Notes: a model not told the origin generated them from the sequence alone. A stretch of 60,403 nt of DNA from Chloroflexota bacterium (GCA_029778615.1 JAKOPZ010000207.1:1-60403), one strand, 5' to 3'; numbered from the stretch's first letter, positions 8,184 to 17,449 are shown. Translations and numbers: made by a program.

Positions 8184-9112
8184 TGTTTCGCGCGCGCGGA
8201 TTGGTTTGGGTTGGCTGTCTGCTTGTCGTGAGCGCGTTGGCGAGCGCGTGCGCGGCGAACACGCCAACGCCTTTGCAAAAGGGACTGCGCGTGGTCGCCA
8301 TCGAATCTTTTTTGGCGGACATGGCGCAGAATGTGGCGGGCGACCGCCTGCATGTGGATACCTTGATGCCCATCGGCGCCGACCCGCACGGTTTTGAGCC
8401 GACGCCGCAAGATGTCAAGAAAATTGCCGAAAGCGATGTGTTGATTCTGAACGGCGCGGGGTTTGAGGAATTTTTACAAAAGCTTGTACAGAACGCGGGC
8501 GGTGAACATCAACTCATTCAAGCATCCAAAGGATTGACGAGCCGCGCGCTAAAACCAAACGAGCCACACGACGCGGACAATCCCGGTGACCCGCATTTTT
8601 GGTTCGACCCGACCAAAGCGGTCACGTATGTGGAAAATATTCGCGATGGTTTAACCCACGCGGACCCTGCCGGAGCCGCAACGTACGCGCAAAACGCGGC
8701 AGCGTATATTGCCAAGCTGAACGCGTTGGATGAAAAAATCAAACAACAAGTGAGCGTGATTCCGCCGGCGCGGCGCAAACTTGTCACCGACCACGACACG
8801 TTTGGCTATTTCGCCGACCGCTATGGTTTTGAAATCGTCGGCATGATTGCGCCCAGTTTCAGCACCGCCGATTCGAGCACGGCACAGCAGTTGGCGCAGT
8901 TGATTGATACGATTAAAGCGACAAATGCACCCGCCATTTTTTTGGAACAAAACGCGAATCCCGCGCTCGCCGCACAGCTCGCGCGCGATACCGGCGCGCA
9001 AGTGGTCACCGGTTTGTATACCCATTCGTTGAGTGAGCCAAACGGACCCGCGCCCACGTACATTCAAATGCTCGAGTACGATACGCAAAAAATTGTCGAC
9101 GCGTTAAAATAG
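8183..9112 (+). CDS. znuA: Zn/Mn ABC transporter substrate-binding lipoprotein (ZnuA-like)
   Basis: 309 aa from the ATG at 8183, which overlaps the fur stop. Lipobox SALASAC (cleavage before the Cys near residue 22). The cluster A-I metal-binding residues are recognisable: GADPHGFEP, DPHFWFDP, DHDTFGYF and the C-terminal acidic site before NANP. The His-rich loop of many ZnuA proteins is absent, so Zn versus Mn is not settled by sequence. It captures metal outside the membrane and delivers it to the permease at 9981-10844. Confidence 0.85.
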   Translation: MFRARGLVWVGCLLVVSALASACAANTPTPLQKGLRVVAIESFLADMAQNVAGDRLHVDTLMPIGADPHGFEPTPQDVKKIAESDVLILNGAGFEEFLQKLVQNAGGEHQLIQASKGLTSRALKPNEPHDADNPGDPHFWFDPTKAVTYVENIRDGLTHADPAGAATYAQNAAAYIAKLNALDEKIKQQVSVIPPARRKLVTDHDTFGYFADRYGFEIVGMIAPSFSTADSSTAQQLAQLIDTIKATNAPAIFLEQNANPALAAQLARDTGAQVVTGLYTHSLSEPNGPAPTYIQMLEYDTQKIVDALK

Positions 9113-9114
9113 TA

Positions 9115-9984
9115 GTGGTGAATCCCGCAACGTCAATCCTTAATCCCGCGCTCGAATCTATGAATCACATTCCCGCCCATCTCCAAATTCAAGACCTCGA
9201 CGTTCGATACGATAACAATCCGCGCCTCGCGCTGGACAATGTTTCGTTCAGCGTTCCCGAAGGCACGCGTGTCGCCATCGTGGGACCGAACGGCGCGGGC
9301 AAGTCCACTTTGTTCAAAGCCATCGTCGGACTCTTGCCGCGCGAACGCGGCAGTATTTCAATTCACAACGGCGCAGCCAACACACTGCAAGAATGTGTCG
9401 CGTACGTGCCGCAGCGCGAACAAGTGGACTGGCGTTTTCCGGTGAATGTGCAGGACGTGGTGATGATGGGGCGTTACGGCTCGCTCGGTTGGTTCAAGCG
9501 TCCCGCCAAAAAGGACCGCCTCGCCGTGCAACACGCCCTCGCACAAATGAACATTGAGAATTTAGCCAGGGCTTCCATCGGCGAATTGTCGGGCGGACAG
9601 CAGCAGCGCGTGTTTCTTGCGCGCGCCCTCGCGCAGGACCCGCGCATCTTGTTGATGGACGAACCATTTACCGGCGTGGACGTGACGACCCAGGAAGCGA
9701 CGCTCAATCTGTTGGACCAATTGGGCGCGCAAGGTGTTACGTTGATGGTGTCTACGCACGATTTGAATCTTGCCGCCTCGCGTTTTGAACGCGTGCTCCT
9801 GCTCAATCGTCGGCTCGTCGCCTACGGCGCGCCGGCACAAGTTTTGACCACAGATAATTTACTACGCGCATTCGGCGCACACGCGATGTTTGTCGAAGGC
9901 AAAATGATTGTGGATGATTGCTGCCCCGGCGATGAACATTTGCTGTTGGGGGAATCTCCCGCGTTGGAAACGTTGGAACGATGA
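9115..9984 (+). CDS. znuC: Zn/Mn ABC transporter ATPase (ZnuC-like)
   Basis: 289 aa if started at GTG 9115, 274 aa from the ATG at 9160, which places the conserved LQIQDLDVRY close to the N-terminus and is the more likely start. Walker A GPNGAGKST, signature LSGGQQQR, Walker B ILLMDEP and a switch His in STHDL are all intact. The C-terminus ends in an acidic tail (CCPGDEH). The permease start (9981) overlaps its stop by 4 bp, indicating coupling. Confidence 0.88.
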   Translation: MVNPATSILNPALESMNHIPAHLQIQDLDVRYDNNPRLALDNVSFSVPEGTRVAIVGPNGAGKSTLFKAIVGLLPRERGSISIHNGAANTLQECVAYVPQREQVDWRFPVNVQDVVMMGRYGSLGWFKRPAKKDRLAVQHALAQMNIENLARASIGELSGGQQQRVFLARALAQDPRILLMDEPFTGVDVTTQEATLNLLDQLGAQGVTLMVSTHDLNLAASRFERVLLLNRRLVAYGAPAQVLTTDNLLRAFGAHAMFVEGKMIVDDCCPGDEHLLLGESPALETLER

Positions 9985-10844
9985 TACAAATTTTTACCGA
10001 ACCGCTGGCGTATGGCTTTATGCAGCGCGGAATGCTCGCGGCAGTGATGGTTGGAATTCTGTGCGCAGTGGTGGGCTGCTATGTGGTCTTGCGCGGCATG
10101 GCATATTTGGGTGATGCCATTTCGCACGCGATTTTGCCGGGAGTTGCCATCGCGTACGTTCTCAAAGGCGACATTTTGGTCGGCGCGTTGGTGGCGGCGA
10201 TTCTCGTCGCGCTCGCGATTGGTTTTTTCACCCAGCGCGGCAACATCAAAGAAGATACCGCGATTGGCATTTTGTTCGCGGCGACGCTTTCGCTCGGCAT
10301 CGCCATCATCAGCACAATCAAAACGTATGCGCTCGACCTCACGCATATTTTATTTGGCAATGTTTTGGGCGCCAGCGACACCGATTTGGTATTGATTGCA
10401 ATTCTCAGTGTGATTGTGCTCGTCACCCTTCTCGCCTTGTACAAAGAACTGCTGGTCGTTTCCTTTGACCCGGTGCTTGCGGCAACGCTCCGCTTGCCGA
10501 CGAACCTTTTGATAAATATCTTGCTCATTTTAATTGCGCTCGCCGTTGTGATTTCTCTACAAACCGTCGGGGTCGGACTCGTCGCCGCGATGCTCGTCAC
10601 TCCGGCGGCAACCGCGAATCTGCTCACGCGGCGTTTGCCGACAATGATGTTGATTGCAGGAATGCTTGGCGCGCTCGCGTCCATCATCGGTCTGTATCTT
10701 TCGTACTATCTCAACATTGCATCGGGCGCGGTGATTGTTTTGACGACGACGGTATTTTTCTTTATCGCGTACGTGTTTGCTCCGGCGCGCGGCATCTTTT
10801 GGAATCTGCGTCACCGCCCGCCGCACGCCGCGCCGACGCGTTAG
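9981..10844 (+). CDS. znuB: Zn/Mn ABC transporter permease (ZnuB-like)
   Basis: 287 aa with eight to nine hydrophobic segments, and the family signatures GCYVVLRGMAYLGDAISHAILPG near the N-terminus and QTVGVGLVAAMLVTPAATA in the second half. It starts inside the end of the ATPase gene. With the genes at 8183 and 9115 it makes a complete metal importer. Confidence 0.9.
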   Translation: MIQIFTEPLAYGFMQRGMLAAVMVGILCAVVGCYVVLRGMAYLGDAISHAILPGVAIAYVLKGDILVGALVAAILVALAIGFFTQRGNIKEDTAIGILFAATLSLGIAIISTIKTYALDLTHILFGNVLGASDTDLVLIAILSVIVLVTLLALYKELLVVSFDPVLAATLRLPTNLLINILLILIALAVVISLQTVGVGLVAAMLVTPAATANLLTRRLPTMMLIAGMLGALASIIGLYLSYYLNIASGAVIVLTTTVFFFIAYVFAPARGIFWNLRHRPPHAAPTR

Positions 10845-10853
10845 CATTCCCGC

Positions 10854-11960
10854 GTGATGTTGATTTTTGTGCGCGTGGTTTTGGGCGCAATCTGCCTGAC
10901 GCTCATCAGCTGCGCGTCCGCATCCACACCGCCGTCCCCCTCCCCTACTCTTTCACTCGCGCCGACATTCTCCCCGACACAACTCGCGCCGCCGACCTCC
11001 GCGTTTGTCGAAGCAACGCCTGACGCGCCGCTCGACGTACGCGGCACCTTTGTCTATGCGGCGGGCGATGGGAGTCTGTGGCTTCAAGAGCCGGACGGCG
11101 ACGACCCGCGTGCGTTTGTTGAACGTTCCACGGAATTTATCGCGCAAATGCCCGCGTTCGCGCCCGACGGAAAAAGCATCGCCTATTCCGCGCTGCTTTT
11201 TTTGAGCAACAACGCGCTGCGCGGCGATATTCGAATCATGGACGCGGAGGGCCGGAATGCGCGCGTGTTGGTGCGCGCGGCGCAAGATGAGACCGTTTAT
11301 TTTTATCCGCGTTGGGCGCGTGATGGGCAATTGCTTGTCACACACGCGGAGAATTTGCAGACGACAAACGAACGCGCGTGGCTGGCGTGGGTGAACGTGA
11401 ACGGAGACGGCAAAGAAACGCGTGTGGTGGAAAATGCGCGCGATGGCGATGTTTCGCCCGATGCGACGCGGGTTGCGTTTGTGCGCTATGACGCGGCGAC
11501 CATGCGTTACGCGTTGTGGGTTGCGAACGCGGACGGGACGAATCAAACGGAATTGGTGGGCGCTGAAACGTTTGCGGCAATTTTGAATCCGCGTTTTTCA
11601 CCGGATGGCGAATGGCTCGCGTTCGGCGTGCACGGCGCGCCGCAAAAAAATTTGCCGACCGTCCGGCGAAATTCCGCCGACGAATGCGCGCTGCGAATTG
11701 TACTTGTTTGTGTTGCACAAAAGGCGTCCGCACATGCCGCGCCCGGCGCGCTGTGGCGGGTAAATCTTGAAACGAAAAAATTTCAAGCGCTCACGGATGT
11801 GTATGATGACAGCCCTGTGCCCGCATGGTCGCGCAATGCCAAGTCTATCGCGATTCACGATTTCACGGGCATTCGTTTGATTGATTTGGCGCGCAACAAA
11901 ATTTATCCGCTGTTTCTCCAGGACGGCGGGAACGGCGGCTTTGACTGGTTTCAAAAATAA
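10854..11960 (+). CDS. TolB/WD40-like beta-propeller lipoprotein
   Basis: About 367 aa (GTG 10854 or ATG 10857). Signal peptide with lipobox LTLISC near residue 20, then a Pro/Ser/Thr-rich linker to about residue 60, then a propeller with PD40-type blades (FAPDGKSIAY, SPDATRVAF, FSPDGEWLAFG, IRLIDLARN). Such proteins usually act as extracytoplasmic binding scaffolds. One blade contains an odd Cys-bearing insertion around ECALRIVLVCVA. It lies 9 bp after znuB, but nothing links it to metal uptake. The specific role is unknown. Confidence 0.75.
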   Translation: MMLIFVRVVLGAICLTLISCASASTPPSPSPTLSLAPTFSPTQLAPPTSAFVEATPDAPLDVRGTFVYAAGDGSLWLQEPDGDDPRAFVERSTEFIAQMPAFAPDGKSIAYSALLFLSNNALRGDIRIMDAEGRNARVLVRAAQDETVYFYPRWARDGQLLVTHAENLQTTNERAWLAWVNVNGDGKETRVVENARDGDVSPDATRVAFVRYDAATMRYALWVANADGTNQTELVGAETFAAILNPRFSPDGEWLAFGVHGAPQKNLPTVRRNSADECALRIVLVCVAQKASAHAAPGALWRVNLETKKFQALTDVYDDSPVPAWSRNAKSIAIHDFTGIRLIDLARNKIYPLFLQDGGNGGFDWFQK

Positions 11961-11961
11961 A

Positions 11962-11988
11962 ATGCCTCGCAGGGCGAGGCATTTTTTT
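11962..11988. terminator. bidirectional terminator between convergent genes
   Basis: 9-bp stem (11962-11970 with 11974-11982) followed by seven T. On the other strand the stem is followed by TTTTATTTTT. It serves both the TolB-like gene and cbiO. Confidence 0.9.
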
Positions 11989-11990
11989 CG

Positions 11991-12701
11991 TTACGGTTTC
12001 TCCAAACCGTGCGCGTTCAGCAGCGCGTCGTCATTCAGAATCTCTGACGTTCTCCCGTCCGCCACAACGCGTCCGCCATCCATGACAATTGTGCGCGGCA
12101 GTAATTCTTGCACCATGTGCAAATCGTGCGTGGCAATCAACATCGTCTGCGGCAATTCGCGCAAGAGGCGAATCAAATCGCGCCGCCCGCGCGGGTCAAG
12201 CCCGGCGGTGGGTTCATCCAAGACCAAAATTTCGGGCTGCATCGAGAGCACGGTGGCAATCGAAATGCGTTTCTTTTGTCCCACGCTCAAGTGATGCGAA
12301 ACGCGTCGCGCATAATCTTGCATGTGCACTGCGTGCAGCGCGTGTTCCACGCGCGCCCGCACTTGTTGTTCGTCCAAGCCCTGATAAATCGGACCGAATG
12401 CCACATCGTCAAAAACGGTGGGCGAAAACAATTGGTCGTCGGGGTCTTGAAAAACAAGTCCCACCGCCGCGCGCACGCGGGCAAAATTTTTTTCGACGAC
12501 GGGAATATCGGCAACGCAGACGGTACCTTCGCCTTGCAAAATTCCGTTCAAGTGCAAAATTAATGTGGACTTGCCCGCGCCGTTCGGACCGACGAGCGCG
12601 ACTTTTTCGCCCGGCGCGATGTGGAACGAAACGCCGTCCAACGCGCGGGTGCCGTCGGGATATTTGAAAACGAGCTCTTGAACTTGAATGGTGTGATGCA
12701 A
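11991..12701 (-). CDS. cbiO: ECF cobalt/nickel transporter ATPase CbiO
   Basis: 236 aa from a TTG at 12701. This start follows GAGG at good spacing and sits 8 bp after the cbiQ stop; the frame extends to 12782 but would overlap cbiQ. Walker A GPNGAGKST, Q-loop VFQDPDDQLF (the hallmark of ECF ATPases), signature LSVGQKKR, Walker B ILVLDEPTAGLD and H-switch ATHDL are present. Energises the CbiMQ membrane unit. Confidence 0.87.
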   Translation of the reverse strand: MHHTIQVQELVFKYPDGTRALDGVSFHIAPGEKVALVGPNGAGKSTLILHLNGILQGEGTVCVADIPVVEKNFARVRAAVGLVFQDPDDQLFSPTVFDDVAFGPIYQGLDEQQVRARVEHALHAVHMQDYARRVSHHLSVGQKKRISIATVLSMQPEILVLDEPTAGLDPRGRRDLIRLLRELPQTMLIATHDLHMVQELLPRTIVMDGGRVVADGRTSEILNDDALLNAHGLEKP

Positions 12702-12709
12702 CTTGCGCC

Positions 12710-13516
12710 TCAACCGACGATGAGAATCGAAAACAAGAGAATCAAAGCGAAAAGAAAAATCGCCGCGCCCAAACCGAACCACTGCGTCAGCGGCACCTGC
12801 GGCAGTGGAAACGCGCGCACTTCGCCGTCATAGCCGCGCGCCGCCATCGCCGCGTAAATGCGGTCGCCGCGTTCAAAGCCGCGCATCAATAAATTGCCCG
12901 CCATGCCGCCCGTTGTTTGCGCGCGCCACACAATGGAACCGCCGACGCGCCTGCCCATTTCGGGCGTTGCGCCACTGCGCGCGGCGCGTGCGCGCAACAG
13001 ACGCAGCGCCTGGTCTACCAATACAAAAATGTAACGCCACATCAAGCCCACAATCGCGACGAGCAAGCGCGGAATCCCGATGCCGCGCATTGCCATCAAA
13101 AGATTTGGGAACGAGGTGGTTGCCGCGAGCACAATCGCCATTTGTACCGAAACCCATGATTTGAACGCGATGCTCAACAAACGTTCAACGCCTTCGAGTG
13201 ATGCGGTGAATGTCCATGCGCCGAGCGAAAAAGTAAATAGCAGAGTGCCTGGCACGGTAAAAATCAATGGCACAGCAGCCAGCACAAACGGCGTCGCCAA
13301 AAGCGCGCGGCGCAAGACATAGCCAATGCCCAACTCGGAAGCGAGTTCGACGGACAGGACGATTGCCAAGAGCAATACGTACGCCGCCCACGCGCCGAAC
13401 GGCAAAAGGGACGCGGTAACGATATACGCTAACGTAAAAACCAGCTTGACCCTGGGGTCAAGCCGGTGAATTAGACTCGTGCCATTGTGAAACGGGTCCA
13501 GAAAGTGAACGTGCAT
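12710..13516 (-). CDS. cbiQ: ECF transporter T component CbiQ
   Basis: 268 aa, five to six hydrophobic segments. The start overlaps the cbiM stop. The cytoplasmic coupling motif AMAARGYDG matches the Ala-Arg-Gly box through which T components dock to the ATPase, and HRLDPRVKL near the N-terminus is typical. It connects CbiM to CbiO. Confidence 0.88.
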   Translation of the reverse strand: MHVHFLDPFHNGTSLIHRLDPRVKLVFTLAYIVTASLLPFGAWAAYVLLLAIVLSVELASELGIGYVLRRALLATPFVLAAVPLIFTVPGTLLFTFSLGAWTFTASLEGVERLLSIAFKSWVSVQMAIVLAATTSFPNLLMAMRGIGIPRLLVAIVGLMWRYIFVLVDQALRLLRARAARSGATPEMGRRVGGSIVWRAQTTGGMAGNLLMRGFERGDRIYAAMAARGYDGEVRAFPLPQVPLTQWFGLGAAIFLFALILLFSILIVG

Positions 13517-14478
13517 CAGTTGGAGACGACACTGCGATTGCGCCGCGCGTAGGCGAGCGCGAACGCGACTCCGCCGACGACGAGCGTGCCGATGACGCCC
13601 GCGACAATGGTTGCCAGCGCCGCATTGCCAATTCCGGGAAAGACGTAATCGGGAATGATTTGATACGGCGCGTTGTGTGCGTTATTCAAAAAGCCCTGTT
13701 GTTCCGCGACCCATTCCAAGCCGTCCGGGAAACTCGAAGCGAGCGGCGATGCAACAGCAATGGCGAGGGCAATGACCAGTCCCGCCAACCACACCGCGCG
13801 GCCTGCCGGTTTCGCTTCGCCAATTTTCAAAAGGTCGGGACGCGTGAAATACAAAAACGCAAGCGCGCCAACAGTAATTAATGCTTCGCCAAAACCGATG
13901 AGCACATGCACGCCGCCCATCGCGGGAATGGCAATGTTTGCCGCCGTCGTTCCCGAAATGGCGAGTTCAAGTGCCGTAATCAAAGACGCGGTCACAACGC
14001 CCAGCCATGCGCTCGCAAAGCCGCCGACAAAAATAGTCCAGCGTTTGCCGCTGCCCAAATTGCGCAGCGTGCGATATAAAAAGTGTGTGACGACGACGCC
14101 GACGATGCCCATGTTGAAAATGTTCGCGCCCATTGCGAGCAAGCCGCCGTCTTGAAACAACAAGCCCTGCACGCCAATCACACACGCCATCACCAAAACC
14201 GCCGCGTAGGGTCCTAGCAGAATCGTCGCCAACGCCGCGCCGAGCAAATGCCCGGAGGTGCCGCCCGCGACGGGAAAGTTCAACATTTGTCCGGCGAAAA
14301 TCGCGGCGGCGAGAACGCCCATCAATGGCACCTGACGTTCGCCCAAATCTCGATTGACGCGCTGCAACGAAACGGCGACGATGCCAATGGTAGCAATCCA
14401 CAAAACTACCGATACAAGTATCGAAAGAAAACCATCGGGGATGTGCATGAGAGGCGGAGACAGCGGAGCCGAAAGCAT
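13516..14478 (-). CDS. cbiM: cobalt/nickel ECF substrate component CbiM with C-terminal CbiN-like domain
   Basis: 320 aa. MHIPDGFLS and the following six to seven membrane helices define CbiM. The last ~80 residues, with SFPDGLEWV and one more helix, look like the fused CbiN/PDGLE part. In this family the Met-His-Ile N-terminus itself binds the metal. Yet the best ribosome site (GGGAGG, 9 bases ahead) serves the ATG at 14478, which adds ten residues ([10 protein letters not shown]) before the MHIPDG at 14448. Either the extension is removed or the inner ATG is used. Co or Ni cannot be told apart. No cobalamin riboswitch pattern was found upstream. Confidence 0.85.
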   Translation of the reverse strand: MLSAPLSPPLMHIPDGFLSILVSVVLWIATIGIVAVSLQRVNRDLGERQVPLMGVLAAAIFAGQMLNFPVAGGTSGHLLGAALATILLGPYAAVLVMACVIGVQGLLFQDGGLLAMGANIFNMGIVGVVVTHFLYRTLRNLGSGKRWTIFVGGFASAWLGVVTASLITALELAISGTTAANIAIPAMGGVHVLIGFGEALITVGALAFLYFTRPDLLKIGEAKPAGRAVWLAGLVIALAIAVASPLASSFPDGLEWVAEQQGFLNNAHNAPYQIIPDYVFPGIGNAALATIVAGVIGTLVVGGVAFALAYARRNRSVVSN

Positions 14479-14507
14479 AAGAAATTTCCTCCCTTGAAAA
14501 TATTTTG

Positions 14508-14618
14508 TAGTGACGAATTCATTCGTCCGCCCAGGGGAACGATTGAGGCGATGTCGTTCATCGCACGTTACTACGAGCTGTTACTACGAGCTGTTACGAC
14601 GCGCTGTTACGACGCGGC
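14508..14618. repeat. GTAG-type element with four 13-bp tandem units
   Basis: GTAGTGACGAATTC opens the element and CGTTACTAC closes its first part. Four tandem 13-bp units (GTTACTACGAGCT, drifting to GTTACGACGCG) follow from 14567. It fills the cbiM to fur spacer and resembles the element at 46499-46545. Confidence 0.65.
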
Positions 14619-14693
14619 GCCCATTTTCATTGGCTGCAGGTGAGCCAACGGCTCATGGACAACTCCTATAAAAATGTAGAGCGGCAGAGTGTT

Positions 14694-15155
14694 TTAGTGT
14701 GTGTGACGTTTGGCGCTTTTTGCGGCGCGGGCGCGGCATTTGTGGCACGTGCCAAAAATCGCAAAGTGGTCCAGGTCGGCGTGAAAGCCAAAATCTTTTT
14801 CCAGTTTTTTGTGCAGCGAATTCATCACCGCTTGGTCAATTTGCTGTACGCCTTTGCAGTGCCGACAAATCAAATGATGATGATGCGGATGCCGATGCAA
14901 TTCGTATTCGACGCGTCCGTGTCCCAAATCGGTCTGATTGACCAGACTCAATTCGGTCAACAAATCGAGCGAGCGATAGACGGCGGACTTGTTGAGATAC
15001 GGGTAACGCTGGCGCACGCGCGCGAGAATTTCTTCGGCGGTGAGATGACCGTCGCTGTCGGCAATCACCGCGAGCACGCTTTCGCGTTGAGGCGTCAAGC
15101 GATGTCCTGCGTCGCGCAGCGATTGTACGAGCTCAAGATGCTGTGGCATTGGCAT
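14694..15155 (-). CDS. second Fur-family metalloregulator
   Basis: 153 aa. Winged helix with LTPQRESVLAVI and SAVYRSLDLLTELSLV, then the metal part HRHPHHHHLICRHCKG and CHKC. It is transcribed with the CbiMQO importer behind a strong promoter that overlaps a TTGCAAC palindrome. It probably senses the imported metal (nickel or cobalt; Nur-like) and represses the cluster. The metal is inferred from context only. It is clearly different from the regulator at 7719. Confidence 0.8.
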   Translation of the reverse strand: MPMPQHLELVQSLRDAGHRLTPQRESVLAVIADSDGHLTAEEILARVRQRYPYLNKSAVYRSLDLLTELSLVNQTDLGHGRVEYELHRHPHHHHLICRHCKGVQQIDQAVMNSLHKKLEKDFGFHADLDHFAIFGTCHKCRARAAKSAKRHTH

Positions 15156-15234
15156 AGACTCCCGCCCGCATCACCCTACTCACGACTGCCGGTGACGCGC
15201 GAAATTCGTCGCAAAGCAAACCAACCGGACCTTA

Positions 15235-15284
15235 TTGCAACCAGTTGCAACAAACATTTATACACAATATGCACCAATTGTCAA
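15235..15284 (-). promoter_or_regulatory. promoter and palindromic operator of the fur-cbiMQO cluster
   Basis: On the minus strand TTGACA (15284-15279) and TATAAA (15262-15257) are spaced by 16 bases. Directly downstream, at 15250-15235, is TTGCAACTGGTTGCAA, a 7-2-7 palindrome covering the expected transcription start. The layout is that of a repressor site; the Fur-family protein of the same transcript is the obvious candidate. Confidence 0.75.
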
Positions 15285-15339
15285 TCGTGTTCTGCTTGAA
15301 AAATACGGATGGCTGGCAGGTTTGCATCTCGCGTGCAAA

Positions 15340-15371
15340 TAAAAAAAAGGCGGAGCGTTTCGCCCCGCCTT
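15340..15371 (-). terminator. terminator of the PucC-like gene
   Basis: 11-bp stem (AAGGCGGAGCG / CGCCCCGCCTT with one mismatch), loop TTT. On the minus strand it is followed by a run of eight T. Confidence 0.85.
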
Positions 15372-15382
15372 GCCCTGCCCGT

Positions 15383-16750
15383 CTACACTTCGGCAGCAAT
15401 GACCTGTGCCTCCGTCGGCGAAATCCGTCCGGTGTCCCGCGCAAAACCAATGATGTTGACACGCGCGAGCAGCACAATCGAAATCAAAAGTCCCAGCCCT
15501 TCGAGTCCAAAGATGATGCCGTATGTGAGCGGGTGCGATTGCGTGAACCCATACAATCCGTCGCGCAGCGCGCCGCCCGCGAGAATGCCCAACCCACGCG
15601 TGAGCAAAATCGTTACCGTCCACAGACCGAGATACGCGCCCGCCGCTTTGTCCGAAGTCATCACCACGAGTAGTTGAAACGCGCTAAAGGTATAAAAACC
15701 GAAACCGATGCCAAACACCAACAGCGCGGGATTGACCATCCACCGAATGCCTGTGAGCGAAGTCAATGCCAGCCAAAGCATTCCCGCGCCCATTATCCCT
15801 AACCCGATTTTTGCAATCGGCGCTTGCCGTTCGGGTTTGCGCTTGCGCCACACGAACGCGGCGATGATGAGAATGAGTGCCGTCGCGCCTTGCCAATAAC
15901 TGGAATAACGCGTCGTCTGCGCGATGGTGGCTTGTAACACTTCAGCGCCAAACGGTTCGAGAATCGCGTCTTGCGCCCACGCGGAAAATGTGGCGCCGCC
16001 GAGAAACAGCATAAAAGCGCGGGCGCGCGGGTCGTTATAGATTTTGGTAAACGTCCCCCGAAATTCTTGAAATTGCGCGCGGGTTTTCTCTGCCGTATGT
16101 TCCACCGCTTTGTGCATCACGCCCCGCTGTTCCACGCCCGCGATGGCAAACACCCAAAAGAATCCGCCCACGAGCGCGGTAATGACAATCAATTCCCAAA
16201 AACCCGCGAGCGTGTATTCATGCAGAACCAAGCTAAAGGAAATCGCGGCGATGGGAAAAAATAAAATGAGCGCTGTCTCCAACACAGACAAGGCGAGCCC
16301 CTGCCGCGCGCGCGGCATGGCATCACGCACGAGCGCGAGAAACGGACTCCCCGAAAGCAGGGTGCCGGTGCCGTACAACAAAAATGAAATAAAGGCGAGA
16401 ATCCAACCGAACGAAGCATTGCGGCTGGCATCAAACAACGTGATGCTCAAGCCGAGCAGCGGAAACGACGCAACCATCATGGCGCGCCCGAGCCAAATGT
16501 ACGACGTGCGGCGCAGACCCAAAAACAGCGTGGTATCCGAACGAAAGCCCGCGTACAAACTTAACGGCGAAAGCAAATAGCGGAGGGCAATTAGCAGACC
16601 AATGGGCAGCGCGGGAAAACCAAAATTCACAATCATGATGCGGTTCCAAATCGAAGTGACGAGAATATCGCCCATCGCCGAGCCGATTTGAAACGTGCAC
16701 AAGCGCAATACCAGCCACCAACTGAAACGCGGTTCGGATGATTCGGTCAT
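15383..16750 (-). CDS. PucC/BCD-family MFS transporter
   Basis: 455 aa, twelve hydrophobic segments. RYLLSPLSLYAGFRSD after helix two and AQDAILEPFGAEVLQ in the second half match the family motifs of PucC and the related bacteriochlorophyll-delivery (BCD) transporters, which act in assembly of light-harvesting complexes. No photosynthesis gene lies in the window, so either the organism is phototrophic with the genes elsewhere, or this is a retained or repurposed member. The family call is good; the role is open. Confidence 0.75.
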   Translation of the reverse strand: MTESSEPRFSWWLVLRLCTFQIGSAMGDILVTSIWNRIMIVNFGFPALPIGLLIALRYLLSPLSLYAGFRSDTTLFLGLRRTSYIWLGRAMMVASFPLLGLSITLFDASRNASFGWILAFISFLLYGTGTLLSGSPFLALVRDAMPRARQGLALSVLETALILFFPIAAISFSLVLHEYTLAGFWELIVITALVGGFFWVFAIAGVEQRGVMHKAVEHTAEKTRAQFQEFRGTFTKIYNDPRARAFMLFLGGATFSAWAQDAILEPFGAEVLQATIAQTTRYSSYWQGATALILIIAAFVWRKRKPERQAPIAKIGLGIMGAGMLWLALTSLTGIRWMVNPALLVFGIGFGFYTFSAFQLLVVMTSDKAAGAYLGLWTVTILLTRGLGILAGGALRDGLYGFTQSHPLTYGIIFGLEGLGLLISIVLLARVNIIGFARDTGRISPTEAQVIAAEV

Positions 16751-16804
16751 ATTTTTTCCATAGCAAAAAATTTGTCCTGCGTGGAGCGGGAGGGCGGGAA
16801 CAAT

Positions 16805-17449
16805 TTACGCGGCTGCCCGTTGTTGTATCTTGCGCGTGTAACTGAAATAGCGTTCCAACGCGACGAGGGCGAGATTCACCGCCAGCGCCAGCGCCGCGAC
16901 AGCGAGCGCGCCCGCCCAGATTTTATCATAGCGACCCGTTTGGGCAATTCCATCAAAGAGCAAACGGCCCAAACCTCCCGCGTTAAATTTTGCGCCGACT
17001 GTGGCTATCCCAATCGCAACGATTGCGGCGATGCGAATCCCCGCGAGCATCACGGGCAGCGCGAGCGGCAGCTGTACGCGCCACCACAATTGCCGGCGAT
17101 TCATCCCCATCCCGCGCGCCGCTTCCACAATCACCGGGTCAATTCCGTTCAATGCCGCAACATTGTTCCGCACCAAAATCACCTGCACATAGAGAATCAG
17201 CGCAATGATAACCGACCATTCGTTCAAACCCGTGACGGGTAAAAGCAGAATAATGAGCGCAATGCTGGGGATGGTATAAAACGCGCTCAAGATGCCCAGC
17301 ACGATTGTGGTGAGCCGACGGCTGCGGAGAATGAGCAAACTAACGGGGAGCGAAATCAGAATGGCTACGACCAGCGCAATGCCAGTGACAAAAAGATGCT
17401 GCCACAAAAGTTGAAACACGACGAGCGGATTTTTGAAAATATAATCCAT
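16805..17449 (-). CDS. opuBB: osmoprotectant ABC transporter permease 2
   Basis: 214 aa, five to six helices, with the binding-protein-dependent permease motif EAARGMGMNRRQLWWRVQLP, followed by PVMLAGIRIA. Last gene of a four-gene transporter; it begins 27 bp after the ATPase stop. Close in type to the permease at 19460 (same EAA-loop layout), so the translocator is probably a heterodimer for glycine betaine, choline or a similar compatible solute. Confidence 0.82.
   Translation of the reverse strand: MDYIFKNPLVVFQLLWQHLFVTGIALVVAILISLPVSLLILRSRRLTTIVLGILSAFYTIPSIALIILLLPVTGLNEWSVIIALILYVQVILVRNNVAALNGIDPVIVEAARGMGMNRRQLWWRVQLPLALPVMLAGIRIAAIVAIGIATVGAKFNAGGLGRLLFDGIAQTGRYDKIWAGALAVAALALAVNLALVALERYFSYTRKIQQRAAA

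Noticed and set aside
14479-14693. Possible cobalamin or NiCo riboswitch before cbiM
   Set aside because: No conserved riboswitch core could be found; the spacer is explained by GTAG-type and 13-bp repeats.
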